A DNA stretch of 64,000 nucleotides from Cryphonectria parasitica EP155 (GCF_011745365.1 NW_024468909.1:1550001-1614000), one strand, 5' to 3'. Shown: positions 1-11,182, numbered from the stretch's first letter. Numbers and translations: made by a program. The notes: generated by a model from the sequence alone, not told the origin.

Positions 1-407
1 ACAGCAACAACGTCGTCGTCGACGACGACGACGACGACAACAACAATGCACCCGGTGTCATCTCGGGCATGCGGACCGATGCGGAGCTGCTGGTGTATAT
101 CGACGTGCGGAGGAGCCTCGAGGACGACGCGATGAGCTGGTGGGTCAGCGACAACGGCGTCGTGCTCACGGCTGGGGTGGGCGAGGAAGGGTTGGTTCCG
201 GCTACGTACTTCAAAGAGGTCGTGGGCCGCAGGAAGGAGGACGAGGTGGGCGTGTTGTGGAGGGATGGTTCCAAGGTGGCGGATCTGCCCGAGGGGTTGA
301 AGGGGAGGCCGCCACCTGGCAAATCTGGGAGACGGGGTGGGAGAGGTGGGAGAGGTGGGCGTGGGCGAGGGGGAGGTCGAGGGCGGGAGCGAGGACGAGG
401 GACGTGA
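1..407 (+). CDS. TPT1: tRNA 2'-phosphotransferase Tpt1/KptA family, 3' part only
   Basis: The gene enters from the left edge, and the reading frame is open from base 3. The visible part holds the C-terminal half of the KptA/Tpt1 fold, with the family signatures VISGMR, LVYIDV and SDNGVVLTAG followed by VPATYF. Tpt1 removes the 2'-phosphate left at the splice junction by the fungal tRNA ligase, transferring it to NAD+. Two low-complexity parts are visible. One is an Asp/Asn run just before the VISGMR motif, encoded by GAC/AAC repeats near the left edge. The other is a C-terminal tail of about 30 residues made almost only of Gly and Arg, ending at the stop at 405-407. The tail is not part of the catalytic fold and looks like an RGG-type RNA-binding or nucleolar segment (inference). 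The family call is firm; the start and any introns lie outside the window. Confidence 0.85.
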   Translation, partial: SNNVVVDDDDDDNNNAPGVISGMRTDAELLVYIDVRRSLEDDAMSWWVSDNGVVLTAGVGEEGLVPATYFKEVVGRRKEDEVGVLWRDGSKVADLPEGLKGRPPPGKSGRRGGRGGRGGRGRGGGRGRERGRGT

Positions 408-880
408 TAAAGGAGGGTTTGGAACATGTGATGATGATTTGTGGTTGGGGGGGGGGGGGGCTGCGTTCAGGCTTTCTCGTAGCCACATGAGAGACATAGT
501 TGTACTCACTTCGCAGGATTTATGAATGTAAGAGGGTAACAGAAAATTTCCATTTTGGTATAGAAGAAGATGTCACTGCCGACTTCTTCTACGGCGTTAG
601 GATTTATCATTATCGTCATCGTCATCATCATCCTGGTGTGGGAGTCTTTGCTTTTCTCTCTCAAGACAGAAGAAGAAATGTTAATCTCCACGGAGTCCAA
701 CCGTGAATGTTCAACCAAGGGAGAAATCAAACTTCCCAAAGTGCTTCTCGTGTGCTCCAGTAAAATAAATTATCACAGCTTTTTCCTTTCCAAACCGTCC
801 CTTGGCGTTGCCAGAGAAGAGAAGGGGTGAAAACAGAGAAAAGAGAAAGAAGACACAAGACCGACATGTATGCGTGCGCC
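408..880. other. Convergent intergenic region
   Basis: This lies between the stop of the tRNA 2'-phosphotransferase gene and the stop of the leftward dsRBD gene. It holds the 3' untranslated parts of both, including a 14-base G run at 447-460. No coding or RNA signature is seen. Confidence 0.7.
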
Positions 881-2039
881 TCACAAATCCCTACCAAGCA
901 TTTTCTCCAGCGACTCGAACTGTTCCTCCCTTGTGGTCCTGATGGCCCTGAGCCGGTTCAGCAGCCGAGCATCAACAGCCCGTTGCAGTGCGGCCCGGTC
1001 CTGGAGGCCCCGGACGGTGGCAGACTCCTGGAGACCAATGAGCTCCTCATCGCCATAGTGCTCGAACTCAGGCCAGGCGTCGAGCAAGCCTAAGCCCACC
1101 TTGGAGTCGACGAATCGGACCTTTGGAAGGGGGAAGTTGAGCTCTCTGCAGAGGCTAGTAACGCTCTCTGTCGTTGGAGGCGCTAGCGGGGTCTGGTCGT
1201 CGTGCTCGTCAGTGGTGCCGTCGATGGTACCCACGGGTTTCTGTAGTTTCTTTGGCGTGGGAGGCAGTGGCGAGTTGGATGCGGCAGTCCTCGCTGACAA
1301 CGACCTCTTCAGCGGCGCGCCACCGGTACTTTCCTCCCCCACCACTGTCGCCTCCTCGTCCTCGTCCTCCCCCTTCCTATTCTTGTGCTTGTCTTCCTTC
1401 TCAACCACCACTGCCGCTTGCGGTGCTGGGGCAGCGACCGCCGGCTGCTGCTGGTGGACCTGGACTCCGCCGGCCGGTGTGCCATTGGAGCCAAAGTAGG
1501 TGAGCGCAAAGCTCCGGTCCATTTTCCCAGAGGCGACCAGCCAGTTCACGGCCGACTGGGCGGCATGTGACTTGGCAGCCTTCTTGCTGCTAAAAGTCGG
1601 GATCTGGCCGTCTTTGCCAGCGCCGTATTTTGGGGCAGGAAAGGATTTGATGACTTCTGACCCATGGACGAAGGCCTGTCCCATCGATACGGTGCACGTC
1701 CACATCTCGGGACTACCACCTGACGTGTAATGTATCTTTCCCATCCAGGAATCGGTCTGCGAGAATTCTGTATGTTTTGGTCCCCCGCTCTCTGGTGTGA
1801 GTAAAAGAAGTAAGCAGAGAGGGAGAGGAGAGAGTATCTATACCATTCAGCATGCCGATGAAGTTCAGATTGTCAGGGAGGGCAGCGAGAGGGACGGGAC
1901 GAAGCGTCTCGAGGGCTCGCCGTTGTGCTGGAGTAAGTGGTGCTGGTTTATTGTGCGTAGCCTCAAATTCCTCCTGACGCGCGATCCATGCCTTGACTTC
2001 CTGGTAGACGGCGCTGGGGAAGACGTTGTTTGAGGTCAT
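881..2039 (-). CDS. Double-stranded-RNA-binding-domain protein
   Basis: Two exons on the minus strand: 2039-1844 and 1767-881 (intron 1843-1768, GTATAG donor, ACAG acceptor), giving 360 residues. This is the only nearby acceptor that restores the downstream frame. After a helical N-terminal part (about 65 residues), residues 75-150 resemble a dsRBD: a strand with GGSPEMWTCTVSM, a loop ending in PAPKYGAGKDGQIPTF, then SSKKAAKSHAAQSAVNWL, which matches the KK-xAK-xxAA helix that grips RNA. A low-complexity acidic middle (Lys/Glu/Asp-rich) follows. The C-terminal part, with FPLPKVRFVDSK and DEELIGLQESATVRGLQDRA, is probably a second folded domain that I cannot name. It sits tail-to-tail with the tRNA 2'-phosphotransferase gene. 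The exact role is unknown; an RNA-silencing or ribonucleoprotein role would be a guess. Confidence 0.75.
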
Positions 2040-2797
2040 GGTGAGTAGTTGGCCTAGCGGGCTTTGAGGACTGTTTTCTTGCGTGGCTTTGGAATGTAAT
2101 CTGTGGTATCAACAAAAGAGAAAGAGAGGAAGAGAAGAGATACATATAGAGAGAGAGAACGGCTTTGCAGGGTGCAACTGAAGCCCAAAATAAGGCTCTG
2201 ATAAGTCCTAGGGCGTAGGTTCCTTACACGTACGGACCGTGGTGGTCGGCCTCCTGCATCATGGGTGGTGGGGTAAAAAGTAAGCTCTCATGCAGCCGGG
2301 CGGGATGTGAGACCACCCAACAATCTGCCTTGCCAGCAAATGGGACGTTGAGTGTGTTGGTACGGGGTCACAGCAGCTGTTGGCAGTCTTGAAAGAAATG
2401 AAGTGGAAAAGGGGCTGTGGTCGGTTTGGATGTGGGTGGAAGATGGAGAAGAAGAAAGCAAGAAACCAAACCCTGGCAGAAGGTGGTCAGTGTCCGAATA
2501 AACAACAATACAATACCTACTTCGCCAGATCGGGCAGGGACGGGATGCCAGCCTTCCACTGTGGACGTGCGTGTGATAATCAGACACGGAGGCTAGCAGT
2601 TTGATTTCGCGGATGAAGTGGTATGAGAAGACCTTGGATGAGCTTATTTGCTTCTTGATAAGATATTCTGCTGCATTCTCTCTAGGAAGAGATGGTTCTT
2701 GAATCTTGGGTTTCATGCCATTCGTGGGTATCAATAGTAAAATTGTTGTACTTGTTCCAACAAGGAGAGAAGGCCTTTGCGATGAGAAACAACTCCA
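2040..2797. other. Intergenic region, dsRBD gene promoter and EFG1 3' flank
   Basis: About 760 bases between two leftward genes. The half next to 2040 should carry the promoter and leader of the dsRBD gene, and the half next to 2797 the EFG1 3' untranslated region. A short GA run lies near 2145-2158. I see no further gene. Confidence 0.6.
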
Positions 2798-3742
2798 TCA
2801 GCCGAAAAAGTCGCTCTCCTCTCCCGAGTCCTGCTCCTCCGTCTCTGCATGATTCTGCCAACCCTTCCTCTTGTCCTGGTGCTTGGAGACACCAGCCTTC
2901 GTGTTCTGATGTGCCTTTTCCGTTTTCGATTGCTTGCGCTCCGACTTCTTGCCGGTGGCCTGAACCGATGTGAGCACCTCCGCCTGGGGAGGAGAACCCG
3001 CAGCAGCATCTGGCTTCTCTGGCCGCCGCTCCTGAATCCGCTCCAACGCGCGTGGTCCCTGCCCCATAGCCTCCTCGATCTCCTTCCACACGGGTGGCCG
3101 TTCCGAGTGCAGGGCTCTCTTTGCTATAGGCTCGTCCTCGCCAGAATCCTCCTTGGCCTTGCCTGCCGGGTAGAGACCAATATAGCGCTCCATGAAGGGA
3201 AAATATCTTGTATAATACCAGTCAACCTCGGCTTTGTGAAAGTCCTCCTCGAGCAGAGCCTTCTCCTGTGGGTCGGTGGCCTTGTCAAGGCGTTTTCTCA
3301 GCTGCTTCTTCAACCTCTCGGCCTTTTGCCTCTCTGTGGATAAAAACTCTCACATTAGCTATCAGGTCTACCACTCCTGTGGAAGGGGCACGCGAGGAGG
3401 AGACGTACCAAAGAAGCGGACCTTGTGGTACTTGGAGATCATCTCGTTCCGCTTTTTCTTGTGCTGCAGGTCCTCGACCTGTCTCTTGCAGTGCGCCAGC
3501 TCCAGCTCCAGATTCCGCTGGACATCTGACGGCATGTCGCCACCTCTTGCAAACCATCGCTCTATATCTCGTGCGCGCTTCTTGATCTCGTTGAGCGATT
3601 GGTTTTGTGGGGCGTTGCTGCTGCTGCTGTTGTAGTCCCTAGGCCTGCTGTGTTGGTGATTGAAGGGCTTCCTCTTGTTCGCTGCTGCACCGCGCGTTGT
3701 TGCCGATGCCTCGACTTCGGCGTAGGATCGTTTGGAGCCCAT
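2798..3742 (-). CDS. EFG1: rRNA-processing protein EFG1
   Basis: Two exons, 3742-3409 and 3333-2798, giving 289 residues. The intron (3408-3334) has a GTACGT donor and a CCACAG acceptor, and joining them recreates the family core KYHKVRFF followed by ERQKAERLKKQLRK. Efg1 is a nucleolar small-subunit processome factor needed for 18S rRNA maturation. Visible features: a Lys/Arg/Asn-rich start; then NEIKKRARDIERWFAR, a PSDVQRNLELEL helix and the basic stretch QHKKKRNEMISKYHKVR, typical of the EFG1 family; then the conserved EVDWYYTRYFPFMERYIGLYP; then a charged low-complexity tail ending DSGEESDFFG. No in-frame ATG lies upstream of 3742, which fixes the start. The protein is predicted to be largely coiled-coil. 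Confidence 0.93.
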
Positions 3743-4334
3743 CTTGAGGTTTCCCGAGGGCAAGAAAACCCGTGGAAGATTGTTACGAGCTGAATTTTGG
3801 TGGATTGGGGAATGTACTGGGACGAAGGAAGTGTGCTTCTCGACTCAATGTCTGGTTGCGTTCAAATTCTCTTTTTGACTTTCGAAGAAATACCCTGAAT
3901 TTCAGTACTAACTTATCTTATCAGCAGGCTTATACTAATACCTGCCAGGCATTGGGGCAGTGCCCCCCCCCCCCCCGCCCCCCCGGGCTCCCTGCCGCTA
4001 CAGGCCCACTACGGGCTAGGTTAGGGGCGTGTTGATAGTGGGTGAGGCGTAGCTTATAGAGAAAGAGACAGGGAGAAGGCTTAACGCAACTAACGTTCAA
4101 GGAGCACCTTAGTCGACTCTTTCGCGGTTACTGATCAGACCTTCCTTGGTTTTGACAGTTTGATGACGACCAACACAATACTTGAGATGGATCAATATGA
4201 GAAATGAACGGAACCAACGCTTTACAGTCCATGATCACGCAGGGATATGTATGATCTTTGTGGTTTTTGAGTTATCAATTGCTTGAGAAATTGTCCACAC
4301 TCTTTTCGAGGCGGGCGTCCATAGTAAAGGGACG
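3743..4334. promoter_or_regulatory. Divergent promoter region between EFG1 and SEA4
   Basis: About 590 bases between two divergently transcribed starts, so it must hold both promoters. It contains a long C tract (14 C, one G, 7 C at 3963-3984). No TATA box is clear enough to call. Confidence 0.5.
3963..3984. repeat. Poly(C) tract, 14 C + G + 7 C
   Basis: An interrupted C tract in the divergent promoter region between EFG1 and SEA4. Confidence 0.9.
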
Positions 4335-7300
4335 ATGGATCGCCCCGAGCCAGGACTGATCAAATGGTCCCCCAACGCCAGTCACGATTCTTTCCTTCAT
4401 CTGAACCTACAACATCGAGTTGTTCAGCTCTACCGTCCCACTGGCCATGCGCAGCACGGGCGGTTCGATTACGACAAGATCTCGAAACACGACGAGGTCC
4501 CGCCCTTGACCACCTACGACTGGTCTCCCTCGGCACAGGGCCTGGTCGCCGTCGGCACGTCTACTGGCATTGTCAACCTTCTGAGGGTAGATGACGGTTC
4601 AAACGACTACAAGGAGCTCATTCCCAAGGTGGCCCGGACCTGCCTGGCAGTGGCCTTTAACACAACCGGTCTTCTGGCTGTCGGACTGGACAGGGTCAGG
4701 AATGACCCGTGTCTCCATATCTGGGACGTGAATCGCCTCTCAACCATCCATGACACCGGCCCTGGCTTCCCATCCGGCGCCCTGATCGCCAGAGATCCGT
4801 GGAAGCGCCTTGAACACAATGCGTCTATCTCGAGCATCAAGTTCTTTGAGGACAATCCTCACACGCTGGTCGTTGGCATGAAGGGGTCCGGGCTGCGAAT
4901 ACACGACCTCCGCGAAGGTTATGATTCCGTCATCAATTTCCAGACAAAGTGCAACAACAACCTCGCCATCGACTACGCCGACCAGAACTACTTTGCCTCC
5001 TCTGCTCTCGACTCACCCGTCGTCATGGTGTGGGACCGTAGGGCGCTCAGCCGGACCGTGGCGTCGCTAGCGTATCTCGAGGCTGTCGATGTGGACAACA
5101 TGCCACTGGGCGGCGCACTCTGCCTCTCCCAGGCGATGGAGCTGGAGAGAGACCCCCAGGCCAGGAGCTCCAGGAGCTCTCTTATCCGCAAGCTGGGCTA
5201 CTGCCGGGACCAGAGAGGCATGCTCGCCGTGCTGTCTCGAACTGGCCAGCTCAAGGTATTCTCGACACAGCAGGCCGGGCACGCGCCAGGGAACACCGAG
5301 CTGGAGAGCCCCCAGCTGCTGCAGGTTCGAAGGTCTTACGAGATGGACAACTTCTATACCGACACGGACCGGAAAAACGAACGAATCGTCTCATTTGATT
5401 GGGTCACCTCGCCCTCTCCCTGGCTGGGACCGAGACTACTCGTCCTGCGCAACAACGGGGCATTGGAAATTCTAGAAGCACCCTGTGTTACAAGAATGTA
5501 CCCTTACAAGTTGACCCCGTGGCAGGCACCATACCGAGATCTGGCAGGTATGGTCTGGACCACTGCTCATCTGATTTCGAGTCTGGAAAGCTAATTACGA
5601 TACAGATGGCGATTCTTATCATAATATCCTAAGTCTCGAAAGTAACCAGGCCAAGGATACATTGGGCCCGTTCGTTTTAGAAAATTTCTTGTCAAACCTC
5701 CCAATTTTTGGGCCGGATAGGGCCAGTGTTGCCGCCATGGCTGATAGGGCCCGAGGCGATTTCACGGCCGATCATGGGCGGCTGGAAGATGAAATGGCGA
5801 GCAGTGTCCCTCTGCCAGAGACGTTTACCAGTGCCAGCACGATTAGCGAGAAGCTCAAGGCCCTGAGGGGGTACAAGTGGGGGATTACCAACCCAGACCT
5901 CGCTGAGAAGGAGGACCTGACGCTGTACGGGCCGATGACCCTAATCAAACTGCAAGAAGGCCTCCCTGAAGAGTCGTCGAACGTCGCCAGTCGTTCTCTC
6001 CACGAAAGCCTGCTCAGGTCAACCATGGAGACTGCTGGCTTCCCAAGAGCTGCGCAGCTTGTCCTGGACCACACCATGCTCTCCCGAGCCAAGGAGAAGT
6101 ACCTGTTTGATTGCAGGGTGAATCGTACGGTTGTAGATGACGATCCATGGTTAAAAGACGTGTGGGGCTGGATAGAAGGTATATGCACTTTTCATTTCCT
6201 CACGAAGCTGATGTAATAGACCGACTGAAGAACTGAGAATGACTAAAATGGGATGTACTTAGACGCCGAGGAAGCCTGCCTCGATGGCGGAATGCTGGCC
6301 CACCCTCTTGATCTTGGCTTTCTAGGCGTTCAGGCGATCTGGACAGAGTATCTTGGTAAGGAGGAATCTCTGTTGGCATTTCTTATGGAATACACCTTAA
6401 TTGACGAATCATGCGCAGGCGAAAGGCCAACACTGCGGCTGGCGGAGGGTTCAGGCCCTCCGGACGGAGCGACTTGGGCACGGTGCATCAGTGCAATCTG
6501 TAAGAGACGCGATCTACCCGAATTCGATGGCATCGCCACCAAGAAACCTCACCACCGCCAACTGCTTCTCGACGTATGTGGATGGGGTGCCGATACTGCC
6601 ATAGAGGATGCCCTGATGGATGGTGAAGTGGACTACAAGAACGCCGAAGGAGGCGCGTCATGGTATACGAAGATGACGGCCCTCGCGCTCTTCCGAGATG
6701 ACGCGCAGAAAGCCATCCGAATCCTAAAGGAAGGGAGCAAGGCGCATCCCAAGCTCCTCTTCGTCTCCCTGGCCCTCCAGCTCGTCAGCAGGGCGGATCG
6801 GAGCGAGGCTGCAGAACAGCTCGACTTCGACGAGGTGATTGCTGCCAAGACGGACCCGTACCTCCGGGCCATCTCATCCTTTATCGCGACGGGCGACTGG
6901 GCGGCCATCGCCACGCAGCGCTCTCTGCCGCTTCGCGACCGCACCTTTGTGGCGGTGCGTAACTTTGATGATGACCAACTCACCGAGTGGCTGGCCGCCG
7001 AGGTGCAGGAGGCCATCGAGGAAGGGGACATAGAGGGTATCGTCCTGACGGGAATTACCGACAAGACGGTCGACATCCTCGCCACCTACGTCTCCAAGTT
7101 CCATGACGTGCAGACTGCCACGCTGATCATGTCCTTCTGTGCGCCGCGCTACATCGACGATCACCGCTGCACGGCCTGGCGCAATGCCTACCGCGCGTAC
7201 CTCCAGCGCCACAAGGCCTTCTACCAGCGCACCAAGTTCGAGGTCGAGAGCACCAAGCGCAGCAAGCGCGACGGCAGGCCGACCATCAAGCCGCCTTCGC

Positions 7301-7758
7301 GCCAGATAGCCCTGCGGTGCGTCTACTGTGACGCCGAGACCTCGCTGCTGCAGACATCGGCGGCGTCGTCGTCAGCCAACATCGTGAGCCACGGCCCGGC
7401 GGCGGGCAGCATACCGGGTCCCTTCCACGCCAATGGCAGGTCGTCCCACAGTCATAACAACCCCTCGTATAGCGAGAAGATGGCGGCGCCCGGCATCACC
7501 TGTCCAAAATGTAACAGACACCTGCCGCGCTGCGTGGTCTGTCTCGAGGTCGTCGGGGTGCCACGGTCGGACATGCCATCCACCGCGGCCGACCCGGACG
7601 CCACGAAGCTGGCCCTGCGGTTCCCTACTTTTTGTCTGAAGTGCGAGCATGTCTTGCACCTGGACCATGCGCGGCAGTGGTTTGCGAGACACAATGAGTG
7701 TCCTGTGCCGGAGTGTCGCTGTCGGTGTAACTTCAGGGCGAATCCTGAGATCAATTGA
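4335..7758 (+). CDS. SEA4: SEA complex (GATOR2) subunit SEA4/Mio
   Basis: Three exons, 4335-5547, 5606-6178 and 6263-7758, giving 1093 residues. Both introns are phase 1, with GTATGG and GTATAT donors. The first ~400 residues form WD-type repeats (TYDWSPSAQGLVAVGTSTG, CLHIWDV, VVMVWDR). A helical solenoid follows. The last ~150 residues carry paired zinc ligands: CVYC near residue 947, then CPKCNRHLPRCVVC, then FCLKCEHVLHLDHA with a final ECPVPECRCRC. This order (beta-propeller, alpha-solenoid, C-terminal zinc ribbon/RING) is that of Mio/SEA4, a GATOR2 component at the vacuole that relieves GATOR1 inhibition of TORC1. It is divergent with EFG1. A further GTAAGG...GCAG pair at 6356-6418 could be an optional 63-base in-frame intron, which would give 1072 residues. 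Confidence 0.92.
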
Positions 7759-9106
7759 GCTTCTCAAGATCAATACGATAGCGACACCTGCTGCATTTGT
7801 ATCCCTTCTGCGTCGGACATTGTGAAAGTTGGAGTGAGGCCCTCCAGACCAGCAGGCCTCGTCTCCGCCGGGGAAACACCTTCAAGGTTTATATCTCAGC
7901 AACGATGATCAAGGTCCCCCCCCCCCCCGGGCCCCTAAACCTCCTTTGGCTTGGGTCCATGCCAGTGTCCTACTTCATTTTCAAATAAAGTCGACAAGTT
8001 GCTTGATATCAACTCCTATAATCTTAGCTTGCTATTCACAACAACATGAGCAGACTTATCCAACCCCTCCTCGCCTGCAGCCATCTCCATACACTTGAAC
8101 ATTCGAAAACTCTCGCCTGTCATCCGAGCTAGCAGCCCTGAGACTTAACTCTGGCAAAATAGGCCAGCCACTACACGAAGATCCTGATCGCCGTAGAACG
8201 GATCACTGTTCGAATTCGAGCCAGGTTGACGAGCCTGAACCACCTTCTCATGGGGCATACGGCTTGCCAAATGACAGACTGTTTGCCGCAGAGAAAGGAC
8301 TTGTTCTAGGAATGAGGCGTCAATCACATACAAAACGAGCATCATAATGACAGGACTGGATCTATTACTAGAGACTATTGGTTTCAGTAAGAGAAGACAC
8401 CATGTTTTCCGACTCCAGGGTTGGGGGGTGGGGAGGGGGGAGGGGCTACCAGGCGACGGAAGCCATGTGAATCTTGCTTCATGCGTTTTGTACTAGGGAA
8501 AATGGGTAATCTGTTGAAATGCTGGGTCTGGATGTATGAAGTTCGTGTCTGGTATGGGAAAATTTGCTTCAAAACGGCATAGATAATTATTAGCTTGCCC
8601 CTCCCCCCCGGGGAAAAAGATCATATCAAGCAAGCCGAACGTTGTAAACGAAATTCTTTGTCCGTATTTTCATGCCATGTCTACAACTAAGGTTGATGCT
8701 ACAATTTGCAAGATTGAGAGAGAGAGAGAGAGAGAAAGGTAATCTAGAGTAGGGGGACAGAGAAATCCAGGCGATGTCAAAATCTGATGAACAATAGTAC
8801 AGGAGCCGATGAATAGTACACGAGGAGAGAAGAAAAGGTTTGGAGGATGAAACGTCCCAAAGCTACCAGCCCACCCTGTCCTGCCATGTTCCGTGATGCG
8901 CCAGACTAAAACGTAAGAAGAAGAAAGAAAATCATATGTGTCGGTCTCGTAATATCCATGAGCCGTCCAATCCCCGCTTGCCTGTTGTAATACTCACGCT
9001 CCAAGCACAGAAGTGCCCATATTCACTTGATCCAATCGATCTGCGATGTTTGACGGAAGTGGCTGTCCTCCCATTGTGTGGCGTTGGGTGTCTAATGTTG
9101 GCAAGC
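7759..9106. other. Convergent intergenic region
   Basis: About 1.35 kb between the SEA4 stop and the stop of the leftward F-box gene. It contains a 13-base C tract (7916-7928), G-rich stretches near 8425-8445, and a (GA) run at 8716-8735. The short open frames lack any domain signature. Presumably it holds both 3' untranslated regions. Confidence 0.6.
8716..8735. repeat. (GA)10 microsatellite
   Basis: Perfect GA dinucleotide repeat in the convergent intergenic region between SEA4 and the F-box gene. Confidence 0.9.
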
Positions 9107-11182
9107 TCACATGACGATGCAAGCCGCTGTTCTCGCCCTCCGCCTGCCACCGCCCACACCGCCGGCGCCCGCACCGCCCTGCTCATCTGCATGTGCCATC
9201 TGCGCCTCCCTCGCCCTCCTACGACGTCTCCGACCGCCAGCTCCAATCGCCCCAGCCTCCTCGTTCGCCTGCATGTAATCAGCCCACTTGCGCTCCAGGC
9301 GGTTGGCAGCAGCCAGGTCACCCTTCAGCACGCGCTTGGTGTGCTCGTCGACCGTCATGGTCCAACCGTAGAAGCACCTCAGCGCGATAATCTCGGTGGG
9401 GAAAGTCTGGTGACGCTCGCCACGACCGTTGAGGGGGTTCTTAATTTCGGCATTGCGAGACAAGACCTCCCTGACTCCGGTCCAAGTGACGTGCTGACAG
9501 TCGTAGACAACCATGTGCAGGCCAATCTGTGGTCTCTGTGAACGATTGTCTGTGCGTTGCGAACGGCGCCGGACCATGGCAGCAGCCTCAGCGAGGACAA
9601 GATCGGAGATGCGAGTGTTGTCAAGCGTGACAGAACGCAGAGACTTGCAGTTGCGAATCACAGGTAGCATGCCTGCGTCGCCAAGATTCTCGCAGGAGCT
9701 GAGGTAGAGATTCTCAAGATGAGGAGCGCAGGGCGCCTTGGCCAGGTGCTCGGAGAGAATTCGGTTCGTCAGTCCTCTGCATACTTCCAGATCCAGGTGC
9801 GTGAGCCGAGGGGCCGTGGCCAGGATTGGCTCCAGAGCCTCATCTGTGAGATTGTGGCAGCCGGGAAGCAGCAGACCTTCGAGGTTGGGCACCAAGTGAC
9901 CGAGCGCTTTGATACCTTGACTCGTCAAGCTGCTGCACCGGGTGAGGTCTAGATGGCGGAGCTTCCTCGGAGGGACCATGGGCAGGTCTGTGAGGATGTC
10001 AATGGGAGGGTTGACGCCGTGAACTATCGTCTTCAGCGTATTGTCGGATAGATCGGTGCAGCCGCTGAGCAGCAAGCGCTCAAGGTTGTTCGTCTTGAAC
10101 ATGACCTGCGCCACCTCTTGACTGTCAAAGCCCTTGATCTCACGAGCGAGCAGGTCCCTAAGCCTGGGGCATCCCTCGATGACTGCCTTGATACCGGTGG
10201 CATCCACGTGCTTGCACCAAGAGACGTTCAGCAGCTCCAGCGACGGGCACGAATGCGCAATCAGCTTGCAGGTCGTATTCGTTACGGCGGTAAGCCCAGT
10301 CAGGTTGAGATGAGCTAGCCCCTCGTTGTTCCTCACCAGGCTGTGCAGGGTCGTTCGTTGGAGGTTCCGACAGCCCTCGAGCGTTGCGTTGATAAGGTTC
10401 TTGCATGATCTCACGATAACTTCTGCCCTCTTGTAATGCTCGACCTGGACACAGCCTCTCAGGTTGAGGTCTTTGATGAACGGACCAGCGGCTACGATGA
10501 TCTTGGCCAGTGCATCTGCTGGGATCTCCGTGTAGAACTCGGAGGCGTCGAGCGATTGCCACAGCTGTCCATCGTAGCAGAGCTCGTGGAGCTCACGGTT
10601 CACCCCTGAGAGGAGCACAAGCTCCCTAGGCTGTAGATATTCAAGAACCTGGAGTTTGATCTCCCGCGGCAGGTGCTCCCATATGTTGAAAATGACCTTT
10701 CTTGGTCTGAATTCGGCGGGTAGCGGGACGGTGAGGGTCGAAGTTGCAGCCATATCTAGTTTGGTGAGCCTGCGAGCTGCAAGCAAATCCTCCGCGCCGT
10801 CGAAGTAATCATGGCCCGGAGTGCCAGGGATTGATGTCGGCGCAGTGGAAAGCCCGCCGTGTGAGTGGACGGAGAAGTAACCAGGGCTTGTCGGTCCGAA
10901 GGGCGAGGGGCTCGAGGCCAAGCTCACACAGGAAAAGCTGCCGGGGCCATGGTACGGGCTGCTCGAGGATCTCGCACGACCGGCACGAGAGAGTGAGGGG
11001 GACGACAGATTGCTGTGAAGCCCTTGGAGGAGTCGGCGGCGTGTGCTCTTCTTCTTGGGCTGAATATCCGGTTCCACCACCGAGGGTGCGTCCAGGACAG
11101 CCGGGTCGCTGGAAAATGCTTCCAATTCCTCAGCGCCAATGTCCATGGCGGCCATGGCGGCCGCTGCTCCGAAGCTGCTCAT
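9107..11182 (-). CDS. F-box/leucine-rich-repeat protein with C-terminal CaaX box
   Basis: A single exon of 691 residues. The frame stays open upstream of 11182 but contains no further ATG, so the start is fixed; it has A at -3. Residues 1-150 are Ser/Pro-rich and disordered. An F-box follows at about 165-210 (LPREIKLQVLEYLQPRELVL, then LCYDGQLWQSL). At least ten cysteine-containing LRRs follow (LNLRGCVQVEHYK, LLNVSWCKHVDATGI, LLLSGCTDLSDNTL, LDLTRCSSLTSQGI, LYLSSCENLGDAGM) to about residue 560. This is the FBXL class of SCF ubiquitin-ligase receptors: the F-box binds Skp1 and the LRR arc binds substrate. The tail is Gly/Arg-rich and ends RRRARTAACIVM, where the last four residues fit a prenylation CaaX box next to a basic patch, as in membrane-anchored animal FBXL2/FBXL20. 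The substrate is unknown; it may be related to fission yeast Pof2 or budding yeast Grr1, but this is not settled. Confidence 0.88.
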   Translation of the reverse strand: MSSFGAAAAMAAMDIGAEELEAFSSDPAVLDAPSVVEPDIQPKKKSTRRRLLQGLHSNLSSPSLSRAGRARSSSSPYHGPGSFSCVSLASSPSPFGPTSPGYFSVHSHGGLSTAPTSIPGTPGHDYFDGAEDLLAARRLTKLDMAATSTLTVPLPAEFRPRKVIFNIWEHLPREIKLQVLEYLQPRELVLLSGVNRELHELCYDGQLWQSLDASEFYTEIPADALAKIIVAAGPFIKDLNLRGCVQVEHYKRAEVIVRSCKNLINATLEGCRNLQRTTLHSLVRNNEGLAHLNLTGLTAVTNTTCKLIAHSCPSLELLNVSWCKHVDATGIKAVIEGCPRLRDLLAREIKGFDSQEVAQVMFKTNNLERLLLSGCTDLSDNTLKTIVHGVNPPIDILTDLPMVPPRKLRHLDLTRCSSLTSQGIKALGHLVPNLEGLLLPGCHNLTDEALEPILATAPRLTHLDLEVCRGLTNRILSEHLAKAPCAPHLENLYLSSCENLGDAGMLPVIRNCKSLRSVTLDNTRISDLVLAEAAAMVRRRSQRTDNRSQRPQIGLHMVVYDCQHVTWTGVREVLSRNAEIKNPLNGRGERHQTFPTEIIALRCFYGWTMTVDEHTKRVLKGDLAAANRLERKWADYMQANEEAGAIGAGGRRRRRRAREAQMAHADEQGGAGAGGVGGGRRRARTAACIVM

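Noticed and set aside
8190..8240. A GTTCGAATTC sequence resembling a tRNA B box.
   Set aside because: There is no A box at the right distance and no acceptor-stem pairing around it.
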